The notes beneath the pieces were generated by a model, which worked only from the letters and a program-made list of their open reading frames with translations, did not search any database and had not been told where the DNA came from. From NCBI GenBank assembly GCA_028689145.1, contig JAQTWT010000010.1:1-64000 (forward strand): DNA of 64,000 nucleotides, given 5' to 3'. The stretch comes from Gallionella sp. Its GTDB lineage: Bacteria > Pseudomonadota > Gammaproteobacteria > Burkholderiales > Gallionellaceae. Below, piece after piece: positions 63,987 to 64,000 of this stretch (its first letter is position 1; every line of letters begins with the position of its first letter). The position numbers and the translations under genes were made by a program.

Positions 63987-64000
63987 ATTTCCAGAATGGG

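Overview
The window looks like chromosomal DNA of a betaproteobacterium, probably of the Gallionellaceae/Nitrosomonadales type. This rests on gene families and gene order (tesA/ybbA-ybbP, rnr-rlmB, rne/rluC, yaeQ, many c-di-GMP, chemotaxis and hemerythrin functions, copper RND efflux, assimilatory nitrate genes) and on moderately high GC. The genus is inference.

Layout. 1-327 is gene-free and may hold the end of an old insertion sequence. 0.3-20.4 kb is mostly housekeeping: zapE, an ABC exporter, a low-molecular-weight phosphatase, rne, rluC, rlmM, a HAD phosphatase, sppA, tesA, ybbA/ybbP, rlmB, rnr, tRNA-Leu and yaeQ. Small mobile pieces interrupt it: a RAYT transposase gene between two copies of the rluC tail, a REP pair inside rlmM, and a DUF559 nuclease cassette bounded by a 40-bp inverted repeat between ybbA and ybbP. 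20.4-21.7 kb is a small island at the 3' end of tRNA-Val. It has a degenerate copy of the tRNA end and terminator on its far side, a broken fic gene and a DUF4258/YgiT toxin-antitoxin pair. 21.7-28.9 kb carries sensory genes: a chemoreceptor, an 869-aa metallo-beta-lactamase/cyclic-nucleotide-binding/hemerythrin fusion, a winged-helix protein, a glutathione S-transferase, two small membrane proteins and a FliD-like protein. 29.4-35.1 kb has tRNA-Asn, an AsmA-family gene and a 1237-aa protein joining a long coiled coil, a class III nucleotidyl cyclase, one membrane span and an AsmA-like part.

35.1-53.0 kb begins with an aminotransferase and is then mainly a copper/silver cluster on the minus strand: a YHS protein, the CopA ATPase, a CusCBA efflux pump with a CusF-like chaperone, a DUF411 protein and several His/Met-rich exported proteins. 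A HhH/nuclease-like gene, an orphan flgB and an HD-GYP gene lie among them. 53.1-63.0 kb is a nitrate assimilation regulon on the plus strand: nasT, an ABC nitrate transporter, nirBD and nasA. A c-type haem protein closes the window.

The best-resolved regulation is at the nitrate genes. nasT has an NtrC-like site and a sigma-54 promoter. The transporter operon has its own sigma-54 promoter whose transcript starts almost at once with two hexaloop hairpins of the ANTAR type, the second overlapping an intrinsic terminator. Nitrogen limitation would start transcription, and NasT would let it pass the terminator. The most novel-looking proteins are the cyclase-AsmA fusion and the MBL/cNMP/hemerythrin fusion.
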